A stretch of DNA of 64,000 nt from a bacterium (GTDB lineage Bacteria; Cyanobacteriota; Vampirovibrionia; Gastranaerophilales; Gastranaerophilaceae). The DNA lies in assembly GCA_017559905.1 (NCBI GenBank), contig JAFYQF010000012.1, positions 310,001-374,000 on the forward strand. Direction: 5' to 3'. The notes under the pieces are model-generated. The model was not told the origin of the DNA. It searched no databases and saw nothing but the letters and a program-made list of their open reading frames with translations. Shown here piece after piece: positions 9,317 to 18,189 of this stretch. Position numbers and translations under genes: made by a program. How positions within the stretch are numbered: position 1 is the first letter of the stretch; the number at the start of each line of letters is the position of its first letter.

Positions 9317-10462
9317 ATGAAGGGGAAAAAACTGTTAGTTACACTGGCTGCTGCAGCGGTTCTTTTTGCTGGTTGTGGCTTGAAATCAGGTAACACTATC
9401 ATTAAAGTTAATGATAGAAAAATTACAAAAGCTGAATTCGACAAAAAATTGGACCAAGCTATTGGTGGTTCAATGTTTGCGAGAATGGGCGTTGATATGA
9501 AAAATGGTCAGAATGACTTCTTACTAAATATTTTGAAACAACGTGTTGTAAACGAATTAATCATCAAATCTTTATTAGATGCTGAAATTGAAAAAAGAGG
9601 AATTAAAGTTTCTAATGATGATGTTGAAGCTGGTGTAAAAGAAGTTATTGAAAAATTGGGCTCAAAAGAACAATTAGATACTATTTTGAAACAACACGGC
9701 GTTTCTCCAGCTCAATTCAAAAGGGATATTGCAGAACAAGTTAAGTTGAATAAAGTTGCGTCTCAATTAGGTGATTCTTCAGTTTCTGATGCTGAAGCTA
9801 AAAGTTTCTACGACAAAAATATTGAAAAATTCAAACACCCAGATCAAGTTAGAGCATCTCATATCTTGATTATTGCAAATCCAAAAGAAATTGAAGCGGT
9901 TATTAAATCTCAAAACGAAGGCAAAACTATTTCTGAAGAAGAAATGAAAGCTAAAATTGAACAAAGAATGGTAGAAAAGAAAGCTGAAATTGACAAAATT
10001 CATGCAGAATTAAAAGGCGACTTGTCAAAATTTGCTAAAATAGCAAAAGAAAAATCAGAAGATCCAGGTTCAGCTATCAAAGGTGGCGATTTAGGTTTCT
10101 TCCCTAAAGGCAGAATGGTTCCTGAATTTGAAAAAGTGGCTTTCTCTATTAAACCAAACACACTTTCAGATGTTGTTAAATCTCAATATGGCTACCATAT
10201 TATTTTGGTAACAGATAGAAAAGCTGCTGGTCAAGATCCTTATGAAAAAGTTCAAAACGACATTAAAGCTTACTTGAAAAAACAAAAAGAAGTTGACAAA
10301 ATTGATGATTTAGTAGAATCACTAAAGAAAAATGCAACTATCGAATTTGTTGACCCAACTTATGACCCTGAATATTTAGCAGACTTAGTTCAAAAACAAT
10401 TAGACCCAGAAGGCGAAGCTGCTAAAGCTGGTGAAAAAATTCCAGATATTCAGAAAAAATAA
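9317..10462 (+). CDS. Lipoprotein peptidyl-prolyl isomerase (PpiC/PrsA/SurA-like)
   Basis: A 381-residue folding factor. The chosen start, 36 nt inside the longest frame, gives an N-terminal lipoprotein signal with a lipobox ending AGC (Cys20) and an AAAGAGAG ribosome-binding site. A SurA-like helical domain (about residues 30-155) precedes a parvulin domain starting VRASHIL and continuing GGDLGFFPKGRMVPEFE and YGYHIILV. An insertion of about 45 charged residues (KSQNEGKTISEEEMKAK onward) splits the parvulin domain after its first strand. It follows mfd by 19 nt and is followed by a terminator. Confidence 0.88.
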   Translation: MKGKKLLVTLAAAAVLFAGCGLKSGNTIIKVNDRKITKAEFDKKLDQAIGGSMFARMGVDMKNGQNDFLLNILKQRVVNELIIKSLLDAEIEKRGIKVSNDDVEAGVKEVIEKLGSKEQLDTILKQHGVSPAQFKRDIAEQVKLNKVASQLGDSSVSDAEAKSFYDKNIEKFKHPDQVRASHILIIANPKEIEAVIKSQNEGKTISEEEMKAKIEQRMVEKKAEIDKIHAELKGDLSKFAKIAKEKSEDPGSAIKGGDLGFFPKGRMVPEFEKVAFSIKPNTLSDVVKSQYGYHIILVTDRKAAGQDPYEKVQNDIKAYLKKQKEVDKIDDLVESLKKNATIEFVDPTYDPEYLADLVQKQLDPEGEAAKAGEKIPDIQKK

Positions 10463-10477
10463 TTGAAAATTATAAAT

Positions 10478-10508
10478 AAAAAAGTCCGTCAGTAGGCGGG
10501 CTTTTTTA
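10478..10508 (+). terminator. Rho-independent terminator after the PpiC gene
   Basis: The stem AAAGTCCGTC / GGCGGGCTTT includes G-T pairs, has an AGTA loop and is followed by a run of T. Confidence 0.8.
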
Positions 10509-10542
10509 TTGTCGAAAAATATTATAAAATCTTTATATTTTC

Positions 10543-10571
10543 TTGCAATAGGTTGAAATATTTTATAAAAT
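10543..10571 (+). promoter_or_regulatory. Possible promoter of the response regulator/kinase operon
   Basis: TTGCAA and TAAAAT are separated by 17 nt and lie about 25 nt upstream of the start, which has a strong AAGGGGG ribosome-binding site. Confidence 0.4.
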
Positions 10572-10596
10572 TATTTTGTAGGCAAGGGGGAATATT

Positions 10597-11310
10597 ATGA
10601 GTGATATTCAAAAGAGAATTTTAATAATTGACGATGATGATGAAATTCGTGATTTGTTAGAGTTTGATGTTGCGCAGAGTGGATATTTTGTCGATACTGC
10701 AAAAGATGGTATGGAAGGTTTGAGTAAAGCCTTGAATAATACTTATGATTTAATTTTGTTAGACGTAATGATGCCTAAAATGAATGGTTTTGATGTCTGT
10801 AAAAATATTCGTCAAGCAAAATTGGCAATCCCAATCTTGATGCTTACTGCAAAGGGTACTATTGATGACAAGACTATTGGCTTTGATTGCGGAGCGGATG
10901 ATTATTTGGTCAAGCCGTTTGATATTCAAGAAGTTTTATTGAGAATAAGAGTTCTCTTGAGAAGAAATCAGATAGAAGATACAACATCTTTATCAAATGA
11001 AGTTTTGAAAGTTGGTGATATTGAAATTTTTCCTGAAACTTTGGAAAGCGTAATTGTGAATAAAAAAGTCAAATTAACACCTACTGAATTTGAAATATTA
11101 TATTGTTTAATGCAACACTTTAATAATCCTGTAACTTTAGCAACATTGTTGGATGAAGTTTGGGGTTATGATAGGGACGAAGATGTTAGAATGTTAAGGG
11201 TGCATGTTGGAGGTTTGCGTAATAAGATTGAACCAAATCCAAAAACTCCAAAATATCTTCACACAGTGACTAATGTTGGTTATAAACTTACTCCGTTTGC
11301 AGAAGGGTAG
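10597..11310 (+). CDS. OmpR/PhoB-family response regulator (RpaB-like)
   Basis: A 237-residue two-component regulator. The receiver domain (about residues 8-120) has the acidic pocket IIDDDDE, the phospho-acceptor Asp in ILLDVMMPKMNG, the conserved Thr in MLTAKG and the Lys in DYLVKPFD. The C-terminal winged helix includes LTPTEFEILYCL and VWGYD, ending in the HTVTNVGYKL hairpin. The sequence type resembles cyanobacterial RpaA/RpaB regulators, but orthology is not proven. The stop lies 3 nt from the start of the histidine kinase, its probable partner. Confidence 0.92.
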   Translation: MSDIQKRILIIDDDDEIRDLLEFDVAQSGYFVDTAKDGMEGLSKALNNTYDLILLDVMMPKMNGFDVCKNIRQAKLAIPILMLTAKGTIDDKTIGFDCGADDYLVKPFDIQEVLLRIRVLLRRNQIEDTTSLSNEVLKVGDIEIFPETLESVIVNKKVKLTPTEFEILYCLMQHFNNPVTLATLLDEVWGYDRDEDVRMLRVHVGGLRNKIEPNPKTPKYLHTVTNVGYKLTPFAEG

Positions 11311-11313
11311 TGT

Positions 11314-13005
11314 ATGAGATTTTTTAAATTTAAACGTTTGAAAATTGTTGAACAGATCGGAATAGTTTTCTTTTCTGCAGTGTTAATTCCGATGTCTGTT
11401 TTTGGGTTTATTATAAACAACGTAAACCAACAATCAATGCGTTATCAGCTTCGTGAATCTGCGGTATTGATTACGAATATGGTTTCAGATGAGATAGATT
11501 TTTTTACTGATAATGTTTCTGGAATGCTTGAACATTTGGCATTTTCTCTTAAGTATATGCAAAATGATGCAATTCGTTTAAAATATTTGATTGAAGTTCA
11601 GGAGCAAATTGAAAATTGTGAAGAAATTGCCATTGCCAAAAATCAAGCAGAAGCTGATGAAATTAGGGCTAAAAACAAGACAAATAACAACGCAACAATA
11701 ACAGTAAATCTTCATAATGGAGAAGTTTTAGTTGCGACTTTTTCGCTTTTAGCATTACAGGATGAGTTGTTTAATTCATTGCAGGATGATAAAAGACAAA
11801 TTTATATTTTAACAAATGACGGTAGACTTTTGGCTTCTCATAATTTTAATGATGAAGATTTTACAAAAACGATGTCTCTGTTGCCAAAACATTTGAGAAA
11901 AGGAAAGCCAGTAATCTTTGGTGATGTCAAAAACCAACCTTTGGTATATGTAAAAAAAGAAAATCCACAAATTACAATTATAGTTAATACTACTGCCGAT
12001 GTTACTGACAAGATGATTAATCGAAATCGTTTGAAAATTATTCTTTCAACAATTGCAGCGACATTAATCATTCTTTTTGTCACAGCGCTTTATACGTTTT
12101 ATTTATACATCAATATCCGTCAGTTGTTTAAAGGTATTATTGCGATATCAAAAGGTAATTATGAACGTCAGATTAGACTATTGATTACGGCATTTACGCC
12201 ACACGAAATTGTATTTTTGGCATTTGAATTCAATAGAATGGCAAGCGAAATTCAAAAATCTTACAAACAATTGAAGAAGAATAACGTTGAATTAAAACAG
12301 TTGAATGAATTTCGTTCAAACTTGATTGATACAGTAAGCCATGAATTGAGAACTCCACTTACTAGTATTCAGGGATATACTTCTAGATTGATGAGAAATG
12401 ATATCGTTATTGATGAAGAAACTAAACAAAAATCTTTGAGAGTAATCAAAGAACAATCAGAACGTTTGAAACGCTTGATAGAAGATTTGCTTACTATTCC
12501 TGATATTGAGGGAATGAGAATAAGAGTGGATATGGATAGCGTTTATCTTCCAGAAGTTTTTGAAACTTCAAGAATTCTTGTAAGAAATAAAGATAGCAGA
12601 GAAATTTGCATAAATATTTCAGAAGATTTTCCAAATGTTATGGGTGATAAAACTCGTCTTGAACAAGTGTTTGTCAATTTGATTGAAAACGCTGTAAAAT
12701 ATGCATATCCGGAAACTCCGATTGTTGTTGATACTGCTGTAGTTGATGATAAAGCAAAAATATTTGTAAAAAATCAATGTGATGTAATTACACCTAAAAA
12801 ATTAAACAAATTATTTGAAAAATTTATTAGACTTGATGACAATACAACAAGAACAACTAGAGGAACAGGGTTGGGATTGTTTATTGTAAAAGGTTTAGTT
12901 GAGGCTATGGATGGCAGTATTCAATTATATTCTGATAAAGATTGTGGGTTCTGCGCAGAAGTTACTCTTAATTTAGCAGGTGCTAATGAGGTTGTCGATG
13001 CATAG
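11314..13005 (+). CDS. Membrane sensor histidine kinase
   Basis: A 563-residue kinase with a TM helix at about residues 15-35, an extracytoplasmic domain, a second TM at about 247-268, a HAMP linker, a coiled coil and a HisKA domain (phospho-acceptor His343 in VSHELRTPLTS). The HATPase domain has the N box (LIENAVKYA) and the G2 box (GTGLGLFIVKGLVEA). The usual DxGxG G1 box is replaced by a stretch around VKNQCDVI, which is unusual but seen in variant kinases. It pairs with the preceding regulator. The signal is unknown. Confidence 0.9.
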   Translation: MRFFKFKRLKIVEQIGIVFFSAVLIPMSVFGFIINNVNQQSMRYQLRESAVLITNMVSDEIDFFTDNVSGMLEHLAFSLKYMQNDAIRLKYLIEVQEQIENCEEIAIAKNQAEADEIRAKNKTNNNATITVNLHNGEVLVATFSLLALQDELFNSLQDDKRQIYILTNDGRLLASHNFNDEDFTKTMSLLPKHLRKGKPVIFGDVKNQPLVYVKKENPQITIIVNTTADVTDKMINRNRLKIILSTIAATLIILFVTALYTFYLYINIRQLFKGIIAISKGNYERQIRLLITAFTPHEIVFLAFEFNRMASEIQKSYKQLKKNNVELKQLNEFRSNLIDTVSHELRTPLTSIQGYTSRLMRNDIVIDEETKQKSLRVIKEQSERLKRLIEDLLTIPDIEGMRIRVDMDSVYLPEVFETSRILVRNKDSREICINISEDFPNVMGDKTRLEQVFVNLIENAVKYAYPETPIVVDTAVVDDKAKIFVKNQCDVITPKKLNKLFEKFIRLDDNTTRTTRGTGLGLFIVKGLVEAMDGSIQLYSDKDCGFCAEVTLNLAGANEVVDA

Positions 13006-13423
13006 AGCAATCAGTTTGGTGAAAAATTCAGTTGACGAAAAAGAAATTGCCGTAGGTGCTATTGTCGTAAAAAATGGTGAAGTCATAGCTTCTGCAGTTA
13101 ATAAAAAAGAAGAATTGAATGATGTGTCTGCACACGCTGAAATTTTAGCAATCAGGCATGCGTCTGAAAAATTGAGACGATGGAGATTGGATGATTGCGA
13201 GTTGTACGTGACGTTAGAGCCTTGTCCTATGTGTGCTTGGGCGATTTTGCAATCAAGAATAAATACTGTGTATTTTGGTTCTTATGATGTTAAATATGGT
13301 GCATTCGGTTCGGCAGTTGATTTGCGGAATTATTCTGATTGGAAACCGAAAGTTTATGGTGGTATTTTAGAAGAAGAATGTGATGAAATTTTGAGAGAAT
13401 GTTTTGAAAAAATGAGAAAATAA
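12998..13423 (+). CDS. tadA: tRNA-specific adenosine deaminase
   Basis: A 141-residue zinc deaminase that converts adenosine to inosine at the wobble position of tRNA-Arg(ACG). Zinc ligands and proton shuttle are in SAHAE (His46, Glu48) and EPCPMC (Cys76, Cys79). The frame also has upstream starts (GTG 12980, ATG 12986). ATG 12998 is preferred because GAGG lies 7 nt upstream and it gives the usual short N-terminus. It overlaps the kinase gene by 8 bases. Confidence 0.93.
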   Translation: MHRAISLVKNSVDEKEIAVGAIVVKNGEVIASAVNKKEELNDVSAHAEILAIRHASEKLRRWRLDDCELYVTLEPCPMCAWAILQSRINTVYFGSYDVKYGAFGSAVDLRNYSDWKPKVYGGILEEECDEILRECFEKMRK

Positions 13424-13427
13424 TTTT

Positions 13428-14177
13428 ATGATAACAAAACTAGAACTTGATAAATTAGTTGAAAAATATGAAACAAAAGACTTTATAAAGTATGACCCAA
13501 TTCAGTTTCCGCATCGTTTTGAAAATAAAAAAGATATAGAAATTGCAGGGTTTATTTCTTCTATTTTGGCGTATGGAAGTAGAAAAGTTTTTATAAAAAA
13601 ACTAGAAGATTTATTCAAAATTGCTGAAAATGAACCGTTGAATTTTATATTAAATTTTGAGCCCAAAATGTTGGGAGATTTTAATTATAGGTTTGGTAAA
13701 GTTGAAGATTTTTCTGAAATTTTTCGAATTTTGCGTCAACTTTATAAGGCGGATGGTGGGTTAGAAGAACTTTTCAAATATGGATATTGTGAGTGTAATA
13801 TTTTGAAAATGTTTCAGGTGGTGAGTGATTATTTTTATTCAAGAGTGAATTCAAATATAGCAGGTCAAGGCTTTTCGTTTATGATTCCTAACCCCCAAAA
13901 TGGTGGCGCAATGAAAAGGATGTCAATGTTTTTGAGATGGATGGTAAGAGATGGAAATGTTGATTTAGGAGTTTGGAATTTTGTGCCTAAATCAGAGTTG
14001 GTTATTCCTTTGGATGTCCATGTTGCAAGAGTTTCTAGAGAAATGGGATTATTAAAAAGAAATTCAAATGATTTTAAGGCTGTAATGGAATTGATGAGTA
14101 ATTTGAGGCGTTTTGATTCTGAAGACCCTGCAAAATATGATTTTGCGATGTTTGGTTATGGAGTAAGTAGAAATTAA
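13428..14177 (+). CDS. TIGR02757 (DUF2400) family protein
   Basis: A 249-residue protein matching a conserved family of unknown function. Family hallmarks are visible: FISSILAYGSR near the N-terminus, KRMSMFLRWMVRDGNVDLG, the IPLDVHVARVSRE motif and the C-terminal DPAKYDFAMFGYGVS. The fold has been related to helix-hairpin-helix DNA glycosylases, but I infer no activity. It starts 4 nt after tadA without a clear ribosome-binding site and is likely part of the same transcript. Confidence 0.85.
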   Translation: MITKLELDKLVEKYETKDFIKYDPIQFPHRFENKKDIEIAGFISSILAYGSRKVFIKKLEDLFKIAENEPLNFILNFEPKMLGDFNYRFGKVEDFSEIFRILRQLYKADGGLEELFKYGYCECNILKMFQVVSDYFYSRVNSNIAGQGFSFMIPNPQNGGAMKRMSMFLRWMVRDGNVDLGVWNFVPKSELVIPLDVHVARVSREMGLLKRNSNDFKAVMELMSNLRRFDSEDPAKYDFAMFGYGVSRN

Positions 14178-14179
14178 AG

Positions 14180-14207
14180 TTGACAAATTTTGAAAAAATG
14201 CTAATAT
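14180..14207 (+). promoter_or_regulatory. Probable promoter of the 14233 gene
   Basis: A consensus -35 TTGACA is followed by TAATAT with a 16-nt spacer, directly after the stop of the preceding gene. Confidence 0.5.
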
Positions 14208-14232
14208 AAATTTTCAAAAAGGAAATGGGGGT

Positions 14233-14556
14233 ATGGTGATAAAATTTAATCTTATAGGTCGTGAGTTGGAATCTTTACGAACTCAAAAAATGATGAATTA
14301 TGTGACTGGAGATTATAAAGCATATAAAAAATCCGCAAAACAATTTGCAAAGTTAGCGGTTGAAAACCCTGATGTGTTTCGTGAATTTATGCATACACCT
14401 AGACCAGAGGTTAAATTGCCGTTGTTTTCAAAGCATACTTTAAAGATGTTAAAAATTTGGTTTTGTGAAAAGTTTAGAATAAAAGCCCCTGAAGAAAAAG
14501 AATTGAAAAAAATTGTTCAGGAAAATTCCTTTGATAAAAAATATTTTAGTAATTAG
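14233..14556 (+). CDS. Hypothetical small basic protein
   Basis: A 107-residue soluble, Lys-rich protein (many KxxK pairs), predicted mostly helical. There is no signal peptide, membrane segment or known motif. ATG lies behind a GGAAATGGGGG leader that can serve as ribosome-binding site. It has its own promoter and a strong palindromic terminator, so it is transcribed alone. Function unknown. Confidence 0.6.
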   Translation: MVIKFNLIGRELESLRTQKMMNYVTGDYKAYKKSAKQFAKLAVENPDVFREFMHTPRPEVKLPLFSKHTLKMLKIWFCEKFRIKAPEEKELKKIVQENSFDKKYFSN

Positions 14557-14590
14557 AAATAAAGTTGATATAAGATGTTTTACATAACAA

Positions 14591-14620
14591 AGCGGGCGGA
14601 GAATTAATTCTCCGCCCGCT
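14591..14620. terminator. 30-bp perfect palindrome between convergent genes
   Basis: The arm AGCGGGCGGAGAATT is followed immediately by its exact reverse complement. It is by far the most GC-rich hairpin of the window. It sits between the convergent 14233 gene and pfp and can act as a bidirectional terminator, although neither side has a long T-run. Confidence 0.7.
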
Positions 14621-14638
14621 TAATGTCATTTTATAATC

Positions 14639-16321
14639 TTACGCATTAACTAAAGATTTTGCTCTTTCAAGTTGAAGTGTGCAAGTTGTTACGTCACATA
14701 CGCAAGATGGTCCAAAGTATTGAACAGCTCCAGGGAATAGGTATCTATCATTTAGAGCCCATTCTTCTCTGTTAGTTTCAAGCGCTTTGAAAACTGGTCC
14801 TTCAAGTTCAACAAGAGCTTTTTGGATAACAGGTTTCATTTCGCCGTGACGTTTTTCCATGTTCATCATCATTGTAAGAGGAATACCGCCAGCTAACCAT
14901 TCAGATGCAGGTTGAGTCAAGTTTCTAACTGATGATAAGTAACCTGTCAAACCGAAGTTGATCAATGCAAATGCGTTAAAACCTAGTGAGTAGCAGTAGT
15001 CAGCGTCAAAGTTTGATGGGAATGCACATCTTCCTTCATAACCAAAGAAGTGTGATTGTGCTGAAAATTTACCGATGTAATCGCCTTGAGATTTCAATTC
15101 GTCTAATCTTGTTGAAATCATTTCGATTAACAATTTTTCAGTTTCGATTTTTGAAACTTGAACGTTTCCGTGTGGGTCACGGTCAGCTAGCAATTGTTCT
15201 TTAATCAAGCTTGGCAATGATGAGTAAACTTTTGCGTTAGCTGAATCAAGTCTGTTTTCAACGATATCAAATTTTTCTCTGATAGTTGTAGCGTTTACGA
15301 AAGATGGGTCATTTTCTAATGTTGCCATAATATCTTTCAAGTTAGCAATCATTGATTTCATTTCAGGAATGAATTCGATTAAGCCTTCTGGAATGATAGC
15401 AATACCGAAGTTTTTACCCATATTAGCACGTTTAACAACGATGTCTGCCATGTAGTTTACAACTTGTTCTAGAGACATTTTTTTAGCTTCAACTTCTTCA
15501 GAAATCATTGTGATGTTTGGTTGAGTTTGAAGCGCTGCTTCTAGAGCTACGTGAGAAGCTGAACGTCCCATAATTTTAATAAAGTGCCAGTATTTTTTAG
15601 CAGAATTTGCGTCACGTTGAATGTTTCCGATTAATTCTGCATAAGTTTTTGTTGCAGTGTCGAAACCAAATGAAATTTCAATTTGTTCATTTTTCAAATC
15701 GCCGTCGATTGTTTTTGGACATCCGATTACTTGGATGCCAGTTTCGTTTTTAACGAACCATTCTGCCAAAAGTGCAGCGTTTGTGTTAGAGTCGTCACCG
15801 CCGATAATAACTACAGCAGAGATGTTTAATTTTTTGCAAACTTCTAATGATTTTTTGAATTGTTCTTCTGTTTCAAGTTTTGTTCTGCCAGAGCCGATGA
15901 TGTCAAAACCACCAGTGTTTCTGTATGCATCCATGAATTCGTCTGTAAATTCGATGTATTTGCTATCAATAATACCTGATGGGCCACCTAGGAAACCATA
16001 TAATTTGTTTGAAGAATTAGCTTGTTTTAAAGCATCATAAAGTCCTGCAATTACGTTGTGTCCACCAGGAGCTTGTCCACCTGAAAGGATTACACCAACG
16101 TTTTTTTGTTCAGAAACATTTGCAGAAACAGAGTTTCTGAATGTTACAACAGGTTTGCCGTAAGTGTTTCTGAATAGAGCTTTGATTTGCTCTTGATCTC
16201 TAACTGATTCTGTAGCATTACCTTCAACCAATTCCAAGCTATTGATACCTTTTGTAAGGCAAGCAGGAAGTTTTGGTTGATACTTTAATCTCTCGATTTG
16301 TAACGGTGAAAGTTTTTTCAT
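14639..16321 (-). CDS. pfp: Pyrophosphate-dependent phosphofructokinase (PFP)
   Basis: A 560-residue long-form (PFP beta-like) enzyme that interconverts fructose 6-phosphate and fructose 1,6-bisphosphate with PPi. The nucleotide-site loop reads [21 protein letters not shown] (a second Asp where ATP enzymes have Gly) and [11 protein letters not shown] (the PPi-type Lys) mark pyrophosphate use. [11 protein letters not shown] and the C-terminal FGYEGRC segment are also typical. This suits a fermentative, energy-saving glycolysis. It has a good ribosome-binding site (AAGGAAG) and an inverted repeat upstream. Confidence 0.93.
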   Translation of the reverse strand: MKKLSPLQIERLKYQPKLPACLTKGINSLELVEGNATESVRDQEQIKALFRNTYGKPVVTFRNSVSANVSEQKNVGVILSGGQAPGGHNVIAGLYDALKQANSSNKLYGFLGGPSGIIDSKYIEFTDEFMDAYRNTGGFDIIGSGRTKLETEEQFKKSLEVCKKLNISAVVIIGGDDSNTNAALLAEWFVKNETGIQVIGCPKTIDGDLKNEQIEISFGFDTATKTYAELIGNIQRDANSAKKYWHFIKIMGRSASHVALEAALQTQPNITMISEEVEAKKMSLEQVVNYMADIVVKRANMGKNFGIAIIPEGLIEFIPEMKSMIANLKDIMATLENDPSFVNATTIREKFDIVENRLDSANAKVYSSLPSLIKEQLLADRDPHGNVQVSKIETEKLLIEMISTRLDELKSQGDYIGKFSAQSHFFGYEGRCAFPSNFDADYCYSLGFNAFALINFGLTGYLSSVRNLTQPASEWLAGGIPLTMMMNMEKRHGEMKPVIQKALVELEGPVFKALETNREEWALNDRYLFPGAVQYFGPSCVCDVTTCTLQLERAKSLVNA

Positions 16322-16344
16322 ATTCTCTTCCTTTTCGTTTAAAT

Positions 16345-16390
16345 TGTACGTTTACAGTAATATTTTACTACAAAAATAAATTTGTAGTAA
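16345..16390 (-). promoter_or_regulatory. pfp upstream region: inverted repeat over a weak promoter
   Basis: The perfect inverted repeat TTACTACAAA-N6-TTTGTAGTAA (16365-16390) lies upstream of pfp. On the minus strand TTGTAG, inside the repeat, could be a -35 with TACAAT about 19 nt downstream as -10. The repeat may be a repressor operator, or a weak terminator of the upstream gene; the downstream T-run is poor. Confidence 0.35.
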
Positions 16391-16410
16391 TTCGAAAAGT
16401 TTGAGATGTT

Positions 16411-17073
16411 TTATAATGCAGAACTTGTAACTACTTGGTTTCTACCATTGTCTTTTGCTTTGTATAATGCTTTGTCAGCGTGGTCGATTAATTCTTCAAA
16501 ATTATGAGTTTCTTCGCATAATGATTCCACGCCAATGCTAACTGTGATTTTAATATCTTTTCCGTCATAGTTGAATGGATAGTTCTCGATAGATTTGCGT
16601 AATCTCTCTAATGGGATAACTGCTTTTTCAAGCGGGGTTTCTGTTAGAATAACAAGAATTTCCTCTCCGCCGTATCTAAATACCATATCTGTTTTTCTGA
16701 AGGTTTGAAGTGTTAGATAGGCAACTTCTTTGAGTACATAATCTCCGCACAAGTGCCCGTGAGTGTCATTAACTTTTTTGAAAAAGTCAACGTCAATTAA
16801 TGCGATGCTTAAGTCATTAGAATATCTTTGGGCACGTAAAAATTCACGCTCAATCATGTTGTCAAAATGTCTGCGGTTATACAATCCTGTAAGAGGATCT
16901 GTTACAGATAAATGTTTTGTGTGAGAATACATAAAATTTATTTTTTTTATAACATCAATTTTGTTTGTTTCTGAAATCGGAAATCCTTTGATAATTTCTT
17001 CTATATTCAACTGGATTTCGTCCAAGATTTCAGGAGACAAATCGAAGCTATTTGATGATAAATTGTTATCCAT
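16411..17073 (-). CDS. Diguanylate cyclase (GGDEF domain)
   Basis: A 220-residue soluble protein. A short helical N-terminus (residues 1-55) leads into a complete GGDEF domain starting DPLTGLYNRRHFD. The active site is GGEE at 135-138, preceded by an RxxD inhibitory site (RKTD, 126-129), so product feedback is expected. It makes cyclic di-GMP from two GTP. No sensor domain is recognised. An HD-GYP protein at 39.6 kb could degrade the product. Confidence 0.92.
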   Translation of the reverse strand: MDNNLSSNSFDLSPEILDEIQLNIEEIIKGFPISETNKIDVIKKINFMYSHTKHLSVTDPLTGLYNRRHFDNMIEREFLRAQRYSNDLSIALIDVDFFKKVNDTHGHLCGDYVLKEVAYLTLQTFRKTDMVFRYGGEEILVILTETPLEKAVIPLERLRKSIENYPFNYDGKDIKITVSIGVESLCEETHNFEELIDHADKALYKAKDNGRNQVVTSSAL

Positions 17074-17132
17074 AAACTCTCCTCATATAAGTTAATTATA
17101 TCATAAAATTTGAATTAGTTTAGTTTTTTTGC

Positions 17133-17138
17133 TACAGT
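17133..17138 (+). promoter_or_regulatory. -10 element of the HD-domain gene
   Basis: TACAGT preceded by TGC (extended -10) ends 6 nt before the ATG. No Shine-Dalgarno sequence is present, so a leaderless transcript is predicted. Confidence 0.45.
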
Positions 17139-17144
17139 GCTTGT

Positions 17145-17735
17145 ATGAAATTATCTGCAGAAGAAATGCTTGAAAAATATTCTAATAATTCTTCGCATCC
17201 TCAAGAAGTGAGGAAGATTGCTATGATGATATTTGACGAAGTTAGTGCAAAGCTTTGTGAGTTTTCGGATAGGCACAGACGCATTTTGGAAGCTTCAGCT
17301 CTTTTGCACGATATTGGGTATTACGTTGATACAAAACACCATAACAAGCATTCTCAAGATATGATTCAAGAACATGGCGTTAGAGGTTTTGACGGCAGAG
17401 AAATTTCTATGATTGCTTGTATAAGCAGGTTTCATAGAGGAAGTTTGCCTGACAAAGAAAAACACGAACTATATAGCTTTTTTGAGAAAAAGGATAGAAA
17501 GTTGATAAAACGACTTGGTGGTATTCTAAAATTGGCTGATGGGTTAGATAGGGCGCATTTATCTTTGATTAAGAAGATAAAACTAAATTATGATGAGGAC
17601 AACAATATTGTTGAATTCATTCTTACGCCAAACACTCCTGATTATTATCCAGATATAACTTCTGCGATAAGAAAAAGAGATTTGTTCGAAATTGGATTTA
17701 AGGTTCAAACTGTATTAAAGTTTTCGCATACTTAA
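17145..17735 (+). CDS. HD-domain phosphohydrolase (Ppx/GppA C-terminal-like)
   Basis: A 196-residue protein made of a single HD domain. Metal ligands are apparent in the His-rich helix after residue 40, in LLHDIGYYVDTKHHNKHS and in LKLADGLDRAHLS. This arrangement resembles the C-terminal HD domain of exopolyphosphatase/guanosine pentaphosphatase rather than HD-GYP. The Ppx catalytic part is absent, so the substrate is not known. The start has no ribosome-binding site but matches the -10 spacing. Confidence 0.75.
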   Translation: MKLSAEEMLEKYSNNSSHPQEVRKIAMMIFDEVSAKLCEFSDRHRRILEASALLHDIGYYVDTKHHNKHSQDMIQEHGVRGFDGREISMIACISRFHRGSLPDKEKHELYSFFEKKDRKLIKRLGGILKLADGLDRAHLSLIKKIKLNYDEDNNIVEFILTPNTPDYYPDITSAIRKRDLFEIGFKVQTVLKFSHT

Positions 17736-17832
17736 TAAATGTAAATTAATATTAAGCTAACCGCTAAAATTGTAACATTTCTTTAGGAAAAACACTTTAT
17801 ATATATAAGGGAAAAAATAAAAGGAAAATGTT

Positions 17833-18108
17833 ATGAGTTTCAATTCAATACCGAGCGTAAAGCCTGTAATCAGAGAAGCTGCTAACATGAGTAATGATGG
17901 CGGTGGCGGTAACCTTGGTTATATGCAACGCGAAAGAGATGAAAAAGAAAAGAAAAACAAATTTGTATCAGATGAAAGCATTTTTGGCAAGAAAAATGAA
18001 GCGGACATGTTTGTGGGTGCGGATATCGAAATCCCTGACGAATACAAGTTCAGCTTTACTAATATTGTTAAAAAAGCAGTTGCTTGTTTGAAAAGACTTT
18101 TTCAATAG
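17833..18108 (+). CDS. Hypothetical small protein
   Basis: A 91-residue protein with a Gly-rich spot (GGGGN near residue 23), a highly charged middle (RERDEKEKKNK) and a C-terminal amphipathic helix ending LKRLFQ. There is no signal peptide or known motif. It has a clear AAAGGAAA ribosome-binding site. The upstream region has GGAAAA followed by a TATATATA tract that may be its promoter. Function unknown; it belongs to the patch of small unrecognised genes here. Confidence 0.55.
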   Translation: MSFNSIPSVKPVIREAANMSNDGGGGNLGYMQRERDEKEKKNKFVSDESIFGKKNEADMFVGADIEIPDEYKFSFTNIVKKAVACLKRLFQ

Positions 18109-18189
18109 GGTATAATTAGCTCTTTACAGTGGCAATTTATAATGTATACTATTAATGTAACATTTACGCCAATAAAGAGGGAATTAATT

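Noticed and set aside
15657..16040. A 127-residue open frame on the plus strand
   Set aside because: It is entirely antisense to the well-supported pfp gene.
16365..16390. BlaI/MecI-type operator upstream of pfp
   Set aside because: Half-sites TACTACA/TGTAGTA look similar, but the spacing (10 nt) is far wider than the 2 nt of BlaI boxes.
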